Part shown: one piece after another, positions 1 through 11,114 of the stretch
Position numbering within the stretch: position 1 is the first letter of the stretch
Layout of the letters: the number at the start of each line of letters is the position of its first letter
NCBI GenBank assembly: GCA_016703105.1
Contig: JADJCS010000001.1
Coordinates: 62,001-126,000 of the forward strand
Direction of reading: 5' to 3'
Source: Flavobacteriales bacterium
Lineage (GTDB): Bacteria; Bacteroidota; Bacteroidia; Flavobacteriales_F; PHOS-HE28
DNA length: 64,000 nucleotides
The notes under the pieces: generated by a model
Seen by the model: only the letters and a program-made list of their open reading frames with translations
Databases searched by the model: none
What the model was told of the DNA's origin: nothing
Program-made: the position numbers and the translations under genes

Positions 1-247
1 ATACCGTATCCAGCCGCAGGCCGAACAGTTCCGAGCGGTATAGGAGGATGAGCGATCCGTCCTGAGCGGTCTCCAGCAAGGAATCGGCGATCACATCTTC
101 CAGCGTGAAGGTGGTGGTGATGAGGGGGGCTAGAAGATCCACATCCCACGCGGCCTTCTTCGGCTCCTTGGCACAACCGGTGAATAAAACTGCGGCCAGA
201 ATGATCCCGAGGGAGGCAACCCCGATCCATGCACGTGCGTTCTTCAT
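1..247 (-). CDS. Lipoprotein, N-terminal fragment (runs off the window)
   Basis: The visible part is 82 codons, starting with ATG at 247 and leaving the window in frame. The N-terminus is a lipoprotein signal peptide: MKNAR, a hydrophobic stretch (WIGVASLGIILAAVL), then the lipobox LFTGC. Cys25 would be lipidated, which predicts an outer- or inner-membrane lipoprotein facing the periplasm. The mature part begins AKEPKKAAWDVDLLAPLI and resembles the opening of Bacteroidota lipoproteins of unknown role, but too little is visible to name a family. The membrane-protein gene at 308 is divergent, leaving 60 bp for both promoters. Confidence 0.6.
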   Translation of the reverse strand, partial: MKNARAWIGVASLGIILAAVLFTGCAKEPKKAAWDVDLLAPLITTTFTLEDVIADSLLETAQDGSLILLYRSELFGLRLDTV

Positions 248-307
248 AGGGCGGCTAATTTAGCCCTGTCGCGCCCAGCGGCTGTTGTTCGATCCAGTGC
301 ATCGCTT

Positions 308-754
308 ATGTTATCGACACGTGGTTTCATAGTTCCTTGGTTGCTTTCCGCCACCGTGATGTACGGTCTATCGTACGTATGGCATGGTATAGCATTGACC
401 GATCTCCAGGAACTCAAGATCCCGCTAGGCTTGTATCTGGGCTTGGCCGCATTGGTGTATTTGATCATTGGGTTCGCCATCACCAGCTTGGTCCATTTTT
501 CGATCCAGCACGAATGGATCTCCTTGAAACGAGCGTTCCCATTGATGAGCTTCGCTACGGGCGGGGCCTTCGGGTTCGTCGTGTTCCTGCTGGTCTATAT
601 ACTGGGCATGTCGTTCGTGGAGCATGGGGCCATGCATGCTGCGGTGGACGCCATCTGGCAAATGGTGGAACAAGGCATTGGCGGTGTCATGGTGAGCTTC
701 GGTATCATCTACGACCTGCACCGCCAGTTCATGGAATCCGAAAAGGCGCGTTGA
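308..754 (+). CDS. Small integral membrane protein, unknown function
   Basis: This 148-residue protein has four likely membrane segments: residues 8-30 (IVPWLLSATVMYGL), 40-65 (LGLYLGLAALVYLIIGF), 82-105 (GGAFGFVVFLLVYILGM) and 120-135 (IGGVMVSFGIIYDL). It has a short cytoplasmic-type tail (HRQFMESEKAR). Histidines near membrane edges (H26, H63, H68, H107, H111) could bind metal, but no family motif is recognised. It stands alone between a divergent lipoprotein gene and the convergent rarA. The frame is well supported by hydrophobic periodicity; the function is unknown. Confidence 0.65.
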   Translation: MLSTRGFIVPWLLSATVMYGLSYVWHGIALTDLQELKIPLGLYLGLAALVYLIIGFAITSLVHFSIQHEWISLKRAFPLMSFATGGAFGFVVFLLVYILGMSFVEHGAMHAAVDAIWQMVEQGIGGVMVSFGIIYDLHRQFMESEKAR

Positions 755-779
755 GCCGCTAGGACCGAGCGGCAGTTCC

Positions 780-2051
780 CTATGCGTACTTCCCCTTCCA
801 GACCGCGCGGATCAATGCGGCCCATTTCTGTTCCCTGGCATTGTCGCCAGGAGCATAGAGCCTGGTACCGGCGAGCTTCTCCGGCAGGAATTCCTGGTCG
901 CTCACGTGACCTGGATGCCCGTGACTGTATTGGTATTCCTTTCCATAGCCCAGATCTTTCATCAGTTTGGTCGGGGCGTTGCGCAAATGGAGAGGAACGG
1001 GTAGGTCCCCGGTCTTTTGCACTGCGGCCATGGCGGCCCCGATGGCGGCATAGGCGCTGTTGCTCTTTGGAGCGCACGCCAGGTAGATCGCACATTGGCT
1101 GAGTATGATGCGGCTCTCCGGCCAACCGATCATTTGGGCGGCGTGCATGCTGGTGGTGGCCATGAGCAGTGCGTTGGGGTCCGCGTTGCCGATGTCCTCG
1201 CTGGCCAGGATCACCATGCGTCGCGCGATGAAGATCGGGTCTTCGCCACCCTCCACCATGCGCGCCAGCCAATACACCGCAGCGTTCGGATCGCTTCCCC
1301 GCATGCTTTTGATGAAGGCGCTCACGATGTCGTAGTGCTGTTCGCCCTGCTTGTCGTACCGCGCCGCATTGCTCTGGACCACCTGCATGACCAATGCGTC
1401 GGTGATGATCACAACGCCATCGCCTGAGGCTTTGACACAGAGTTCGAAGGTGTTCAACAGCCGCCGCGCATCACCGCCGCTGGCGCGCATCAATGCATCG
1501 GTCTCTCTCAGTTCTATCGTGCGTGCCTTCAACTGCTCGTCCTCACGCATGGCGCGTGTCAACAGGTCCATCAAATGCTCTTCCGCCAGGGGACGGAGCA
1601 CGTAGACCTGACAACGTGATAGCAGCGCTCCGATCACCTCGAAGCTCGGGTTCTCGGTGGTCGCACCGATCAACGTGATCGTGCCCCGTTCCACCGCCCC
1701 AAGCAAGCTGTCCTGTTGCGCCTTGCTGAAGCGATGGATCTCGTCGATGAAGAGCACCGCGCTCCGCGCGAACAATCCTTTACCGCCGGCCTGTTCGATC
1801 ACCTCACGCACGTCCTTCACGCCGCTGCTGATGGCGCTCAAGGTGAAAAAGGGCCGCTGCAAACGTTCCGCGATCAAGCGCGCCAGCGTCGTCTTACCCA
1901 CCCCTGGAGGGCCCCAAAGGATCATGCTCGGGAGCATCCCGCCCGCAAGCGCCTTACGAAGGATCCCCTCCGGCCCGACGAGATGTTCCTGCCCCACGAC
2001 GGTGTCCAGGTCGCGTGGGCGCATGCGCTCGGCCAGGGGCGTGGCTTCCAT
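780..2051 (-). CDS. rarA: Replication-associated recombination protein A (AAA+ ATPase)
   Basis: RarA (MgsA) is a AAA+ ATPase related to clamp-loader subunits and WRNIP1 that acts at stalled replication forks and binds SSB. This 423-residue copy has the usual length. The Walker A motif GPPGVGKTT is at residues 47-55 and Walker B FIDEIHRF at 101-108. The sensor-1 region IGATTENPSFEV follows near 137-148, and the C-terminal MgsA-type oligomerisation domain fills about 255-423 (AVYWLARMVEGGEDP, SGHGHPGHVSD-like end). The start ATGGAAGCC at 2051 matches the family N-terminus (PLAERMRPRDLDTVVGQEHL). A strong hairpin separates it from the giant gene upstream on the same strand, so it is probably transcribed separately. 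Confidence 0.95.
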   Translation of the reverse strand: MEATPLAERMRPRDLDTVVGQEHLVGPEGILRKALAGGMLPSMILWGPPGVGKTTLARLIAERLQRPFFTLSAISSGVKDVREVIEQAGGKGLFARSAVLFIDEIHRFSKAQQDSLLGAVERGTITLIGATTENPSFEVIGALLSRCQVYVLRPLAEEHLMDLLTRAMREDEQLKARTIELRETDALMRASGGDARRLLNTFELCVKASGDGVVIITDALVMQVVQSNAARYDKQGEQHYDIVSAFIKSMRGSDPNAAVYWLARMVEGGEDPIFIARRMVILASEDIGNADPNALLMATTSMHAAQMIGWPESRIILSQCAIYLACAPKSNSAYAAIGAAMAAVQKTGDLPVPLHLRNAPTKLMKDLGYGKEYQYSHGHPGHVSDQEFLPEKLAGTRLYAPGDNAREQKWAALIRAVWKGKYA

Positions 2052-2087
2052 GGCCGCGAAGGTAGCGGCGCGCTTCCGCCATCAACG

Positions 2088-2118
2088 CCGAAGCCCCTCC
2101 GCACGGGAGGGGCTTCGG
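2088..2118 (-). terminator. Hairpin terminator after the giant T9SS gene
   Basis: Perfect 13-bp arms (CCGAAGCCCCTCC at 2088-2100 and GGAGGGGCTTCGG at 2106-2118) enclose a 5-nt loop. It lies 20 bp beyond the stop codon of the giant minus-strand gene and 36 bp before rarA. There is no clear T-tract after it on the minus strand, so it may act as an RNA-stabilising or Rho-assisted end. A hairpin with the same GAAGCCCC core follows recA. Confidence 0.6.
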
Positions 2119-2138
2119 TCCTGGATCTCGTAGCAGGG

Positions 2139-5100
2139 TCAGCGCGTCAACACCAGGCGACCTTGGGCCACACGGCCGTTCAGGGTCAGTCGGTATTGGT
2201 ACACGCCTCCTTTCAGACCATCCGCGTTCAGTTCGCGCTGGTAGTTTGTACCAGCGACCACGCTGCTGTTCATCAGTTCGTTCACGCGGCGGCCTTGCAG
2301 GTCGACCACTTCGAGCACGGCCTGGCCGTCCTGGTCGGCCGTGAAACGCAAGGTGGTCAGCTCGCGGAAGGGGTTCGGGGCGGCCGTCACGATCAGGGCA
2401 TCGGATAGGCTCTTCTCGCCCAGCTTCCCGCCGAGCACCGTGATCTCCTGCGTCATGCTCGTGGTATTCCCGCAGTCGTCGGTGGCCGTGAGGATGCGGA
2501 TGATCACAAAGCCTTTCTCACAATCCTTCGAGGCTTGCGACTCATCCAGCGTCACTTCCACATCAGTATCGCAGTTGTCGATCGCTTTGCAGATCTCCGC
2601 CTCGGGGATCTGATCGCACGATACCGTGACGTTCGCTAACACGCAGGTGAAGACGGGTGCTGTGGTATCCACGATGGAGATCGTCTGTTCGGCCACGGCG
2701 GTGTTCCCGCATGCGTCCGTAGCGCTCCAGGTGCGGATGATGGTCCGTTCGTTCGGGCAATCACCCTTCGTCTCCGTTTCATTCAGCTCGACTTTGATCT
2801 CGGTGGAGCAGAGGTCCGTGGCCGACACTTCAGGCGCATCCGGAACAACTTGATCACACTCCAGCGTCAGGTTGCCCGGAACTCCGTTCAACACGGGGGC
2901 CTGTGTGTCCACCACCGTTATCGTCTGTGTGGCGGTCGCGGTGTTGCCACAGTCATCGGTCGCGCTCCACGTGCGCACCAGTTGGTAGTTGCCCGCGCAG
3001 TCGCCAGCGATGTACTCCGTGCTAGCGATGACCTCAGGTGCGCCTTTGCAGCCGTCCAAGGAGGTCACAACAGGGGCTTCATCCGAGAGTTCACCGCATG
3101 CTACGGTGATGTCCGCAGGAACACCGATCAGCTCAGGCGCCTGGGTGTCTACCACCGTAATGGTCTGGATGCATGTCTCGCTGTTGCCGTCGCTATCGGT
3201 GGCCCACCAGGTGCGGGTCAGGATGTAAGGGCAGGTGCCGCTCCACTGATCGGTCCAACCCACCACCACTTCAGGGCAGTCCGGGTCCTTCCGGAAGATC
3301 GGCGCTCCAATGTCCATCGGGTGCAGGGTACTGCCGCATTCGATCGTTACGTCAGGTCCACACTCCACGATGAGTTTATCGCATTTGTCATCGCAATCCT
3401 GGGCGACGAGCACCTCAACAGTAGCGGTACAACCGTTCGGAGACGTTACGGTCAAGATGTATGTGCCCACCTCGCTCACCACGGGATCCTCATCCATTGA
3501 GTTGAACCCGTTGGGCCCGCTCCAGCTGAAGCTGTTGCCTTGGGTCGAAGAACCATCCAACTGCAACGTGCCGGTGATGCAATCCAGGAAGCCGCCTTCA
3601 GCTCCAATGGATGGTGCACCGAATTCGCCGGTCACTTCGGCCTGCGCCACGCTGGTGCAACCGTTGGTGCTGGTGACAGTGAGCACGTAGGTGCCCGCTG
3701 CGCTGACGATGGGGTTCTGATCACCGCTGGTGAAGCCGTTGGGCCCGGTCCATGCGAAGTCGCCGTTGCCGCTACCGCTGAGCATCACGCTGCTAATGGT
3801 GCAGGTGAGTTCACCACCGCTGGCTTGTGCGCCGGGCACTTCATCGTCCAGGGTCACTTCGGCTTGCGCCACGCTGGTGCAGCCGTTGGTGCCGGTGACG
3901 GTGAGTTCGTAGATGCCAGGGCACTCACCACAGGGTTCTGATCACCGCTGGTGAAGCCGTTGGGCCCGGTCCATGCGAAGTCGCCGTTGCCGCTACCGTT
4001 GAGCATCACGCTGCTAATGGTGCAGGTGAGTTCACCACCGCTGGCTTGTGCGCCGGGCACTTCATCGTCCAGGGTCACTTCGGCCTGCGCCACGCTGGTG
4101 CAACCGTTGGTGCCGGTGACGGTGAGTTCGTAGATGCCAGGGGCACTCACCACAGGGTTCTGATCCCCGCTGGTGAAGCCGTTGGGCCCGGTCCATGCGA
4201 AGTCGCCGTTGCCGCTACCGTTGAGCATCACGCTGCTGATGGTGCAGGTGAGTTCACCACCGCTGGCTTGTGCGCCGGGCACCTCATCGTCCAGGGTCAC
4301 TTCGGCCTGCGCCACGCTGGTGCAACCGTTGGTGCCGGTGACAGTGAGCACGTAGGTGCCAGGGGCACTCACCACAGGGTTCTGGTCACCACTGGTGAAG
4401 CCGTTGGGCCCGGTCCATGCGAAGTCGCCGTTGCCGCTACCGCTGAGCATCACGCTGCTGGTGTTGCAGTTCAGTTCGCCGCCGCTGGCTTGTGCGCCGG
4501 GCACTTCATCGTCCAGGGTCACTTCGGCTTGCGCCACGCTGGTGCAACCGTTGGTGCCGGTGACGGTGAGTTCGTAGATGCCAGGGGCACTCACCACAGG
4601 GTTCTGGTCACCACTGGTGAAGCCGTTGGGCCCGGTCCATGCGAAGTCGCCGTTGCCGCTACCGTTGAGCATCACGCTGCTAATGGTGCAGGTGAGTTCA
4701 CCACCGCTGGCTTGTGCGCCGGGCACCTCATCGTCCAGGGTCACTTCGGCTTGCGCCACGCTGGTGCAACCGTTGGTGCCGGTGACGGTGAGTTCGTAGA
4801 TGCCAGGGGCACTCACCACAGGGTTCTGATCACCGCTGGTGAAGCCGTTGGGCCCGGTCCATGCGAAGTCGCCGTTGCCGCTACCGCTGAGCATCACGCT
4901 GCTGGTGTTGCAGTTCAGTTCGCCGCCGCTGGCTTGTGCGCCGGGCACCTCATCGTCCAGGGTCACTTCGGCTTGCGCCACGCTGGTGCAACCGTTGGTG
5001 CCGGTGACGGTGAGTTCGTAGATGCCAGGGGCACTCACCACAGGGTTCTGATCACCGCTGGTGAAGCCGTTGGGCCCGGTCCATGCGAAGTCGCCGTTGC

Positions 5101-8100
5101 CGCTACCGTTGAGCATCACGCTGCTAATGGTGCAGGTGAGTTCACCACCGCTGGCTTGTGCGCCGGGCACTTCATCGTCCAGGGTCACTTCGGCCTGCGC
5201 CACGCTGGTGCAGCCGTTGGTGCCGGTGACGGTGAGTTCGTAGATGCCCGCTGCGCTGACGATAGGGTTCTGGTCCCCACTGGTGAAGCCGTTGGGCCCG
5301 GTCCATGCGAAGTCGCCGTTGCCGCTACCGTTGAGCATCACGCTGCTAATGGTGCAGGTGAGTTCACCACCGCTGGCTTGTGCGCCGGGCACTTCATCGT
5401 CCAGGGTCACTTCGGCCTGCGCCACGCTGGTGCAGCCGTTGGTGCCGGTGACAGTGAGCACGTAGGTGCCTGGGGCACTCACCACAGGGTTCTGATCACC
5501 GCTGGTGAAGCCGTTGGGCCCGGTCCATGCGAAGTCGCCGTTGCCGCTACCGTTGAGCATCACGCTGCTGGTGTTGCAGTTCAGTTCGCCGCCGCTGGCT
5601 TGTGCGCCGGGCACTTCATCGTCCAGGGTCACTTCGGCCTGCGCCACGCTGGTGCAACCGTTGGTGCCGGTGACGGTGAGTTCGTAGATGCCAGGGGCAC
5701 TCACCACAGGGTTCTGGTCCCCGCTGGTGAAGCCGTTGGGCCCGGTCCAGGCGAAGGTGCCGTTACCGCTGCCGGTGAGCATCACGCTGCTGGTGTTGCA
5801 GTTGAGCACACCGCCGCTGGCTTGTGCGCCGGGCACTTCATCGTCCAGGGTCACTTCGGCCTGCGCCACGCTGGTGCAACCGTTGGTGCCGGTGACGGTG
5901 AGTTCGTAGATGCCAGGGGCACTCACCACAGGGTTCTGATCACCGCTGGTGAAGCCGTTGGGCCCGGTCCATGCGAAGTCGCCGTTGCCGCTACCGCTGA
6001 GCATCACGCTGCTGGTGTTGCAGTTGAGCACACCGCCGCTGGCTTGTGCGCCGGGCACTTCCACATCTTCGCCCACCGATGCGTCCGCGGTCTCGCTACA
6101 GCCATTGGTTGGGTTGGAAACCGTCAGTATATAGGTGCCCGGGAGGGTTGCGATCGGATCCTCATCGCCGCTGGTGAAGTTGTTCGGACCTGTCCAGGAG
6201 AAGTTCACACCTGGCGTGCTGCTCTCGCCATCCAGTTGGATACCGTTCGGGGTGAGGCAGGTCAAGGTTCCACCGGTCGCGCTGGCGTTCGGAACATCCT
6301 GGTCGAGGATCACGTCGACGTTGTCCGATGTTGTACAGCCGTTCACGCTGGTCGCGGTAAGGGTGTAGATGCCAGGTTCGGTCACGAGTGGATCTTCATC
6401 CGTGCTGGTAAAGCCGTTAGGACCGGTCCACGACACGGAGAACCCAACAGGATCCAAAGTGGCTTGCAATGTGGCGCTCGGTTCGGTGCAGGTAAGGGTG
6501 GCACCGACAAGCGTGATCTCCGGAACATCATTGCCCAAGGTCACGAAGGCGTTCGCGCTGTTCACACATCCGTTCAAGCTGGTGGCGGTCAGCGTGTACA
6601 TGCCGAGGTCGCTCACGATAGCATCTTCATCCTGGCTGATGAAGCCGTTCGGACCCGCCCAGTTGATCGTAGCCCCAACGGGCGTGACGGTGGCCTGGAT
6701 CGTTGTGCTGGCCGCGTCGCAAGGAAGCACCGCGTCCATTACCTCCACCATAGGTACATCGGTGCCGAGGGTGACGAAGGCGTTCGCATTGTTCGTGCAG
6801 CCGTTCGGTCCCGTGGCGGTCAACGTGTACATACCCAGGTCGCTCACTACAGCATCTTCGTCCGGGCTGGAGAAACCGTTCGGACCGGTCCAGCTCAACG
6901 TGGAACCGATCGGCGTCACGGTCGCTTGGATCGTGGTGTTCACATCATTGCAACCCAGCACCGCGTCGATCGCGGTAACGACCGGAACATCATTGTCCAG
7001 TGTGACCTCCGTATTGTCGCTGGCGGAGCAGCCGTTCGAGGGGTCCGTTACGGTGAGCGAGTAGATGCCAGCTTCAGTGACCAATGGGTCCTCATCGCTA
7101 CTGCTGAACCCGTTCGGGCCGGTCCATAGGAAGGACACGCCTTGGGTGGTGCTGCCACCGTTCAGGTTACCGGAAGCGGTGGTGCAGTTCAGGACCACGT
7201 CATCTCCTGCGCCCACATGGGGTGTGATCGTGTTGACACTTACCTCCACTTGGTCGGTAGCGCTGCATCCGTTCTGACCGGTGATCAGCAGTGTATAGGT
7301 GCCTGCGGCGTTCACCGTGGGGTTCGCTGTTCCGGCATCGGAGACGATCCCAGGACCGCTCCATGCGAACACGGCGCCTGGCGTAGTGGAGGATCCGTTC
7401 AGTTGGATCGCCGGACCCGTGGTGCAGGTAATCGTAGTATCTGCGCCCGCATTGGCATCGGCGGCCAGGCTGCTACCGATCTGGAAGGGGATGACCACAC
7501 TGCACTGGTTGAAATCGGTCACGGTCACACTGTAAGGACCGGCCGCAAGGTTGCTCACGTTCGCACCGACCGCGCCGGTGCTCCAGAGGAAGCCATAGCC
7601 AGGTGTTCCACCGCTTCCCGTCACGCTCGCACTACCGTTGCTGTTGCCGCAGGTGGTGTTCGTGGGGTTCACATCGCCACCAACAGCGGTAGGCTCACCG
7701 ACTACGAAGTTGCCGACCGCGGTACAGCCATTGGCATCGGTTACCGTCACACTATACGGGCCTGCGCCAAGTCCGGTCGCCGTCTGGCCGGTTTGGCCGT
7801 TGCTCCAGAGATAGTCGAAGGGTGCCGTGCCGTCCGCCGTGGCCGTGATGCTGCCTGTCGCGGCACCGTTGCAGGCCGCGTCGGTCACGTCCCCGATCAC
7901 GCTCATGATGCGCACCGTTACAACCTGGTCCGCAGCGCCGGCGAGGACGCAGGCGTCACCGCCGATGATGCGGCGGATGAAGGTCTTCTGGTTCAATACC
8001 CCGATCTCGGCACCGGTGAGGTTCTGCCCGTTGGATCCCACGATGTCTGCCCAGTTCACGCTGTCCGTGCTGATCTGCCACTGGAAAGTGGCCGCTGGCG

Positions 8101-10543
8101 GGAAGGCCGGGTAGGCCGAAGCCGTGTTGTTGCGTACAATGGTCGGCAGCACGTAGCTCGGCTGTGATCCGGTGATGTCGCCCGGGATGCTGCCCGCGCA
8201 GATCGCCGTGCCGAGGTAGTTGATGGTGTTGCCCAGCAGGTCGGGCGGGTTTGCCCACACTACGAGGCCCGGCTCATAGCGACTGGTCGGGCTGGTCTTC
8301 GTGGTGTTCAAGGAACCCTGCGTGAGCGGGATGTTGTTGCTCTGAGCGGTGACGATGGTGTAGATGCGGCAATCGTTGAACTTGATACCGCGCTCGCCCA
8401 CTGGATCGTAATCATCGTTCGTTCCCCCGTAGTAGGTGCTGAATTCCAACGCGCTCAGGTCGCTCTCCAGTTTGAAGAACACCTTGTCGTTGCTCCCGTT
8501 GTTGGTGGTCTGCAGCGGCACTTCCGGCGAAGCGCTCACCGGGAAGTTGGTGCTGTTGGAATAGCCGAACACAAAGACGTCGTTGTTGAGGTCTGTGTTC
8601 AGGCCCATCATGTTCACCTCATTGCTCGTACCGCCCACGTAGGTGCCGGCGATGAATGTCTGGTCGATGTCCATACGCGCGACGTAGAAGTCGTTGCTGC
8701 CGTTGTGCGAAATGTCATGCACCCCGCTCGCCGAAACGTTCGCCGCGTTCAAGCCTTCCGTCACGCCACCGAAGTAGAGTTCCGTGCGCGTGGTGTTGAA
8801 CTCCATGCACAACAGGTTCGCGTCATCGTTCGCATCGCTGGAGAAGTACGAAGACCATGTGGTGGCCGCCGTGGCGCCGTTCAACCGTTGCAGGAAGCCC
8901 GCGGAAGTTCCGCCGCGCGTGGCCTGCCGGGGGCTCACGGTGGGGAAGTTCGTGCTGCTGGTATTTCCGCCCACGAACAGGTCGCCGCTGATGGGGTTGT
9001 GGAGCATGATGCTCGCACGGTCGCCGCTGCCGCCGCCGTAGTTGCGCATCCATACCAGCGCGCTCAGGTCCTGGTTGATACGGAAGACGAACGCATCGCT
9101 CCCGCCGTTGTTGGTGTTGCTCGCTCCGCTCCCCGCGTTCAGCGTGAGCAAATTGGTGCTGGTGGTGCTGCCGCATACGAACACATCGCCGTTCGGGGCG
9201 GTGCGCACGTCGAAGTTGTCATCGGCTCCGTTACCACCCACCACGGCGGCCTTGATGGACTGGCCGTCCTGGGTGATCTTCAGCACGAATACGTCGATAC
9301 CCGACTGGGACTGCTGGTCGAGGCTGCTGCCCGTGAAGGCGCTGCCGCCGATGAGGGGGAAGTTTGTGCTGCTGGTCTGGCCCGTGATGTACAGGTTGCC
9401 GTCGGGCCCCTGTTCCATCGCGTACGGGTTGTCGTCACCGCTACCACCGATGTACGTCTGCCACACTCGTTGGCCTTGGCCGCCCACCGTGGCCGGTTCC
9501 ACGTATTTGCCCACGATCGTCTCCAGGTTGCCGTTCGCCGTAACGTCGAAGGCCCCCACGGTGATGTTGTCCGTGGTGCCTACCACGCGCGCCACGATGT
9601 AGATCGCGCCGTCGGTGGGGTCCACCCAGATGGCGTGGCCGTGGTTGTCGCCCGAGCTGTTGGTGTTCACCCAGGTGCTCCAGCGCATGGCGATCGGGTC
9701 GATCACCAAGGGCTGGGACTTGTCGTACTCGCCGAGCGTGAAGCCCAGCACATTGCTACCGCTCACGCGATAGCCGGCCTTCACCGCCTTCTCGCGGCCA
9801 CCGATACGCTGGTAGACCACCGGAGCCGGATAGGTCATCTCGCCGAGACTGGTCGGCACCACGAGCTCGCCCTTGTCGTTCACACGAAGGTCTTCGATCC
9901 CCTTGAACTCGATGGCGATGGCGCGGGGGTCGCTGTTCGGCGCGCACACCACGTCGTATTCCAACGAGCCGTCGGCCGCCGGGTAGTAGCGCACGTCGAT
10001 GCCGCGGTACACGCCGGTGTACCACACCTCCTGGTACGTGCGCACGTTGTGCGCCTCCTTACCGCCGAGGAAGTAGTTGTTCACCTCGCTGTGCGCGTCC
10101 TTGCTCTCGATGCGCATGGAAGGCAGCGCGTTCTGGAAGTGCAGCATCCAGCCGTGGCCCTTCTCGTTCCACAGCAACGGACGCATTGGTTTGCCATCGT
10201 GCATCTCCTGCTCGATGCGCATGCCTTCGTCCAGTCGCGCCTGCACAGCCGCCGGGTCGTATGCCTTCATCAGCATGCCGTCGCGGGTGGCCAGCGCTTG
10301 GCCTAGGGGGAAGTCCGCCTTGAACAGTACCGCCGCGTTCATCTGGCCTTTGTTCTCGGTGAACTCAATGCGCTGATCGTAGCGATGCAGCAACTGATCC
10401 AGTTCACCTTGATGACCGTTGTGGCCTGCCGCAGTGTTCGGCGGCATGTGCGGTCGTGCCGCAAGTGCCAGTGGCATCAAAGCCAGAAGCACTATCCCCG
10501 GCATCGCCAGGCGGGCTTTCCTTCGGGTATTCCTCCGTTTCAT
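2139..10543 (-). CDS. Giant T9SS-secreted repeat protein (adhesin-like), frameshifted
   Basis: This surface or secreted protein would be about 2801 residues if one missing base were restored. The start is set at ATG 10543 because it opens a signal peptide (MKRRNTRRKARLA, then a hydrophobic run ending ALA). Next come an ENKGQ-type N-terminal domain, a long beta-propeller-like region of SBBP-type repeats (such as TYIGGSGDDNPYAMEQGPDG), and two SprB-like repeats (LWSNGQTGQTATGL). Several diverged Ig/PKD-like units lead into eleven near-identical 74-residue units (WTGPNGFTSGDQNPVVSAP). Cys-rich HYR-like domains (RTWSATDDCGNTA) follow, and the protein ends in a type A sorting domain (PNPFRELTTLRF to GRLVLTR). 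The frame breaks at 3919-3921, where one unit reads GGG and all others read GGGG; the C-terminal 570 residues continue in the next frame. It is either a pseudogene or a sequencing error. Confidence 0.88.
3630..6058 (-). repeat. Eleven tandem 222-bp coding repeats
   Basis: Eleven nearly identical 222-bp (74-residue) units lie in the giant T9SS gene. The landmark ATGAAGCC-type sequence on the plus strand recurs at 3730, 3951, 4173, 4395, 4617, 4839, 5061, 5283, 5505, 5727 and 5949. All spacings are 222 bp except the first, which is 221 because of the missing base. Each unit encodes an Ig-like module running from VPGAQASGG through WTGPNGFTSGDQNP to NGCTSVAQAEV. Units differ mainly at two cassettes (LNCNTSS or LTCTISS; GIYEL or GTYVL), and these are shuffled between units. 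Confidence 0.93.
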
Positions 10544-10605
10544 GTTCCGTTGGATTGGGTTCGTTCCAGTTGCCGGACCTGGTTGGATCCGGTCGTTCGC
10601 CAGTT

Positions 10606-10740
10606 CTAGTGGAAGAGGACCAGGGTTACCCCGATCAGGATCAGACCCCATAGCTCCAGGTCCGCGAAGTCGCGGCTCAATGACCGGAAGTGGGTGGCGT
10701 ATTGCGCCCTAAGACGTCCTTGCCCAAGTTGGTTCCTCAT
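10606..10740 (-). CDS. Possible 44-residue single-pass membrane protein
   Basis: A short frame runs from ATG at 10740 to TAG at 10606. It encodes a charged N-terminal half (MRNQLGQGRLRAQY, FRSLSRDFADLE) and a C-terminal hydrophobic helix (LWGLILIGVTLVLFH). A purine-rich AGAAGAG precedes the start by about 4 nt. It lies just upstream of the giant T9SS gene on the same strand, 62 bp before that gene's ATG. The organisation (basic head, hydrophobic tail) is that of a small membrane protein, but no homologue is recognised and it could be a chance frame. Confidence 0.4.
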   Translation of the reverse strand: MRNQLGQGRLRAQYATHFRSLSRDFADLELWGLILIGVTLVLFH

Positions 10741-11020
10741 TGTGCTCTTCTGGGGGTGTCCAAGTAGCCCACGGAGCGATCGGAAGAACGATTGAACGGG
10801 GACAAAACAACGGCGGCGGCCTAGGTCTTGTCAAGTATTGGTCGAATGGTTACGTCGTTTCGTCGATGTATTGGGCTATGCGAGCGTGCATTTCGAAGGT
10901 TCCTCCGATCGTCGATGAATGGCTCGTCGAGCAGTGATACAACCGACCAAATGCTTCAGTTGTTGAAAACTTCCTGCCGGTTTTTTTGGCGATCGGCCTT
11001 CTTCGTTGGTTAATTGTCCG
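10741..11020. other. Intergenic stretch upstream of recA
   Basis: No convincing gene is seen here on either strand. Short frames of 60-70 residues exist but lack signal peptides, domains or typical composition. The stretch is noticeably more AT-rich than its surroundings, as expected for promoters serving recA on the plus strand and the small membrane ORF or giant gene on the minus strand. A T7 run lies at about 10980-10987. Confidence 0.4.
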
Positions 11021-11053
11021 CCGAATTCTTGACAGAATATCTGTCGAGTTCGG
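11021..11053 (+). promoter_or_regulatory. Inverted repeat in the recA leader or promoter
   Basis: CCGAATTC (11021-11028) pairs with GAGTTCGG (11046-11053) with one T-G wobble. Inside it GACAGA (11031-11036) pairs perfectly with TCTGTC (11040-11045) around an ATA loop, with TT bulged. The element ends 61 bp before the recA ATG. It could be a repressor operator (an SOS-like site) or an mRNA hairpin; the sequence alone does not decide. It does not match the E. coli or B. subtilis LexA box. Confidence 0.45.
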
Positions 11054-11114
11054 CAGCTTGGTCAAACCAGCGCGTCAAGTATCGAAGAACAACAACAGCA
11101 AAACCACGGAGCAC

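Noticed and set aside
3630..6058. Regular repeats that could suggest a CRISPR array
   Set aside because: The 222-bp unit is protein coding with no unique spacers between short repeats, and no cas genes are near.
4046..7129. 1027-residue open frame on the plus strand, antisense to the giant gene
   Set aside because: It is a by-product of the 222-bp repeats: 222 is a multiple of three, so a stop-free antisense frame in one unit is stop-free in all. It has no start signal, domain or signal peptide.
8705..10306. 533-residue plus-strand frame antisense to the giant gene
   Set aside because: It is rich in His, Val and Arg as expected from reading the antisense of a GC-rich secreted gene, and has no recognisable domain.
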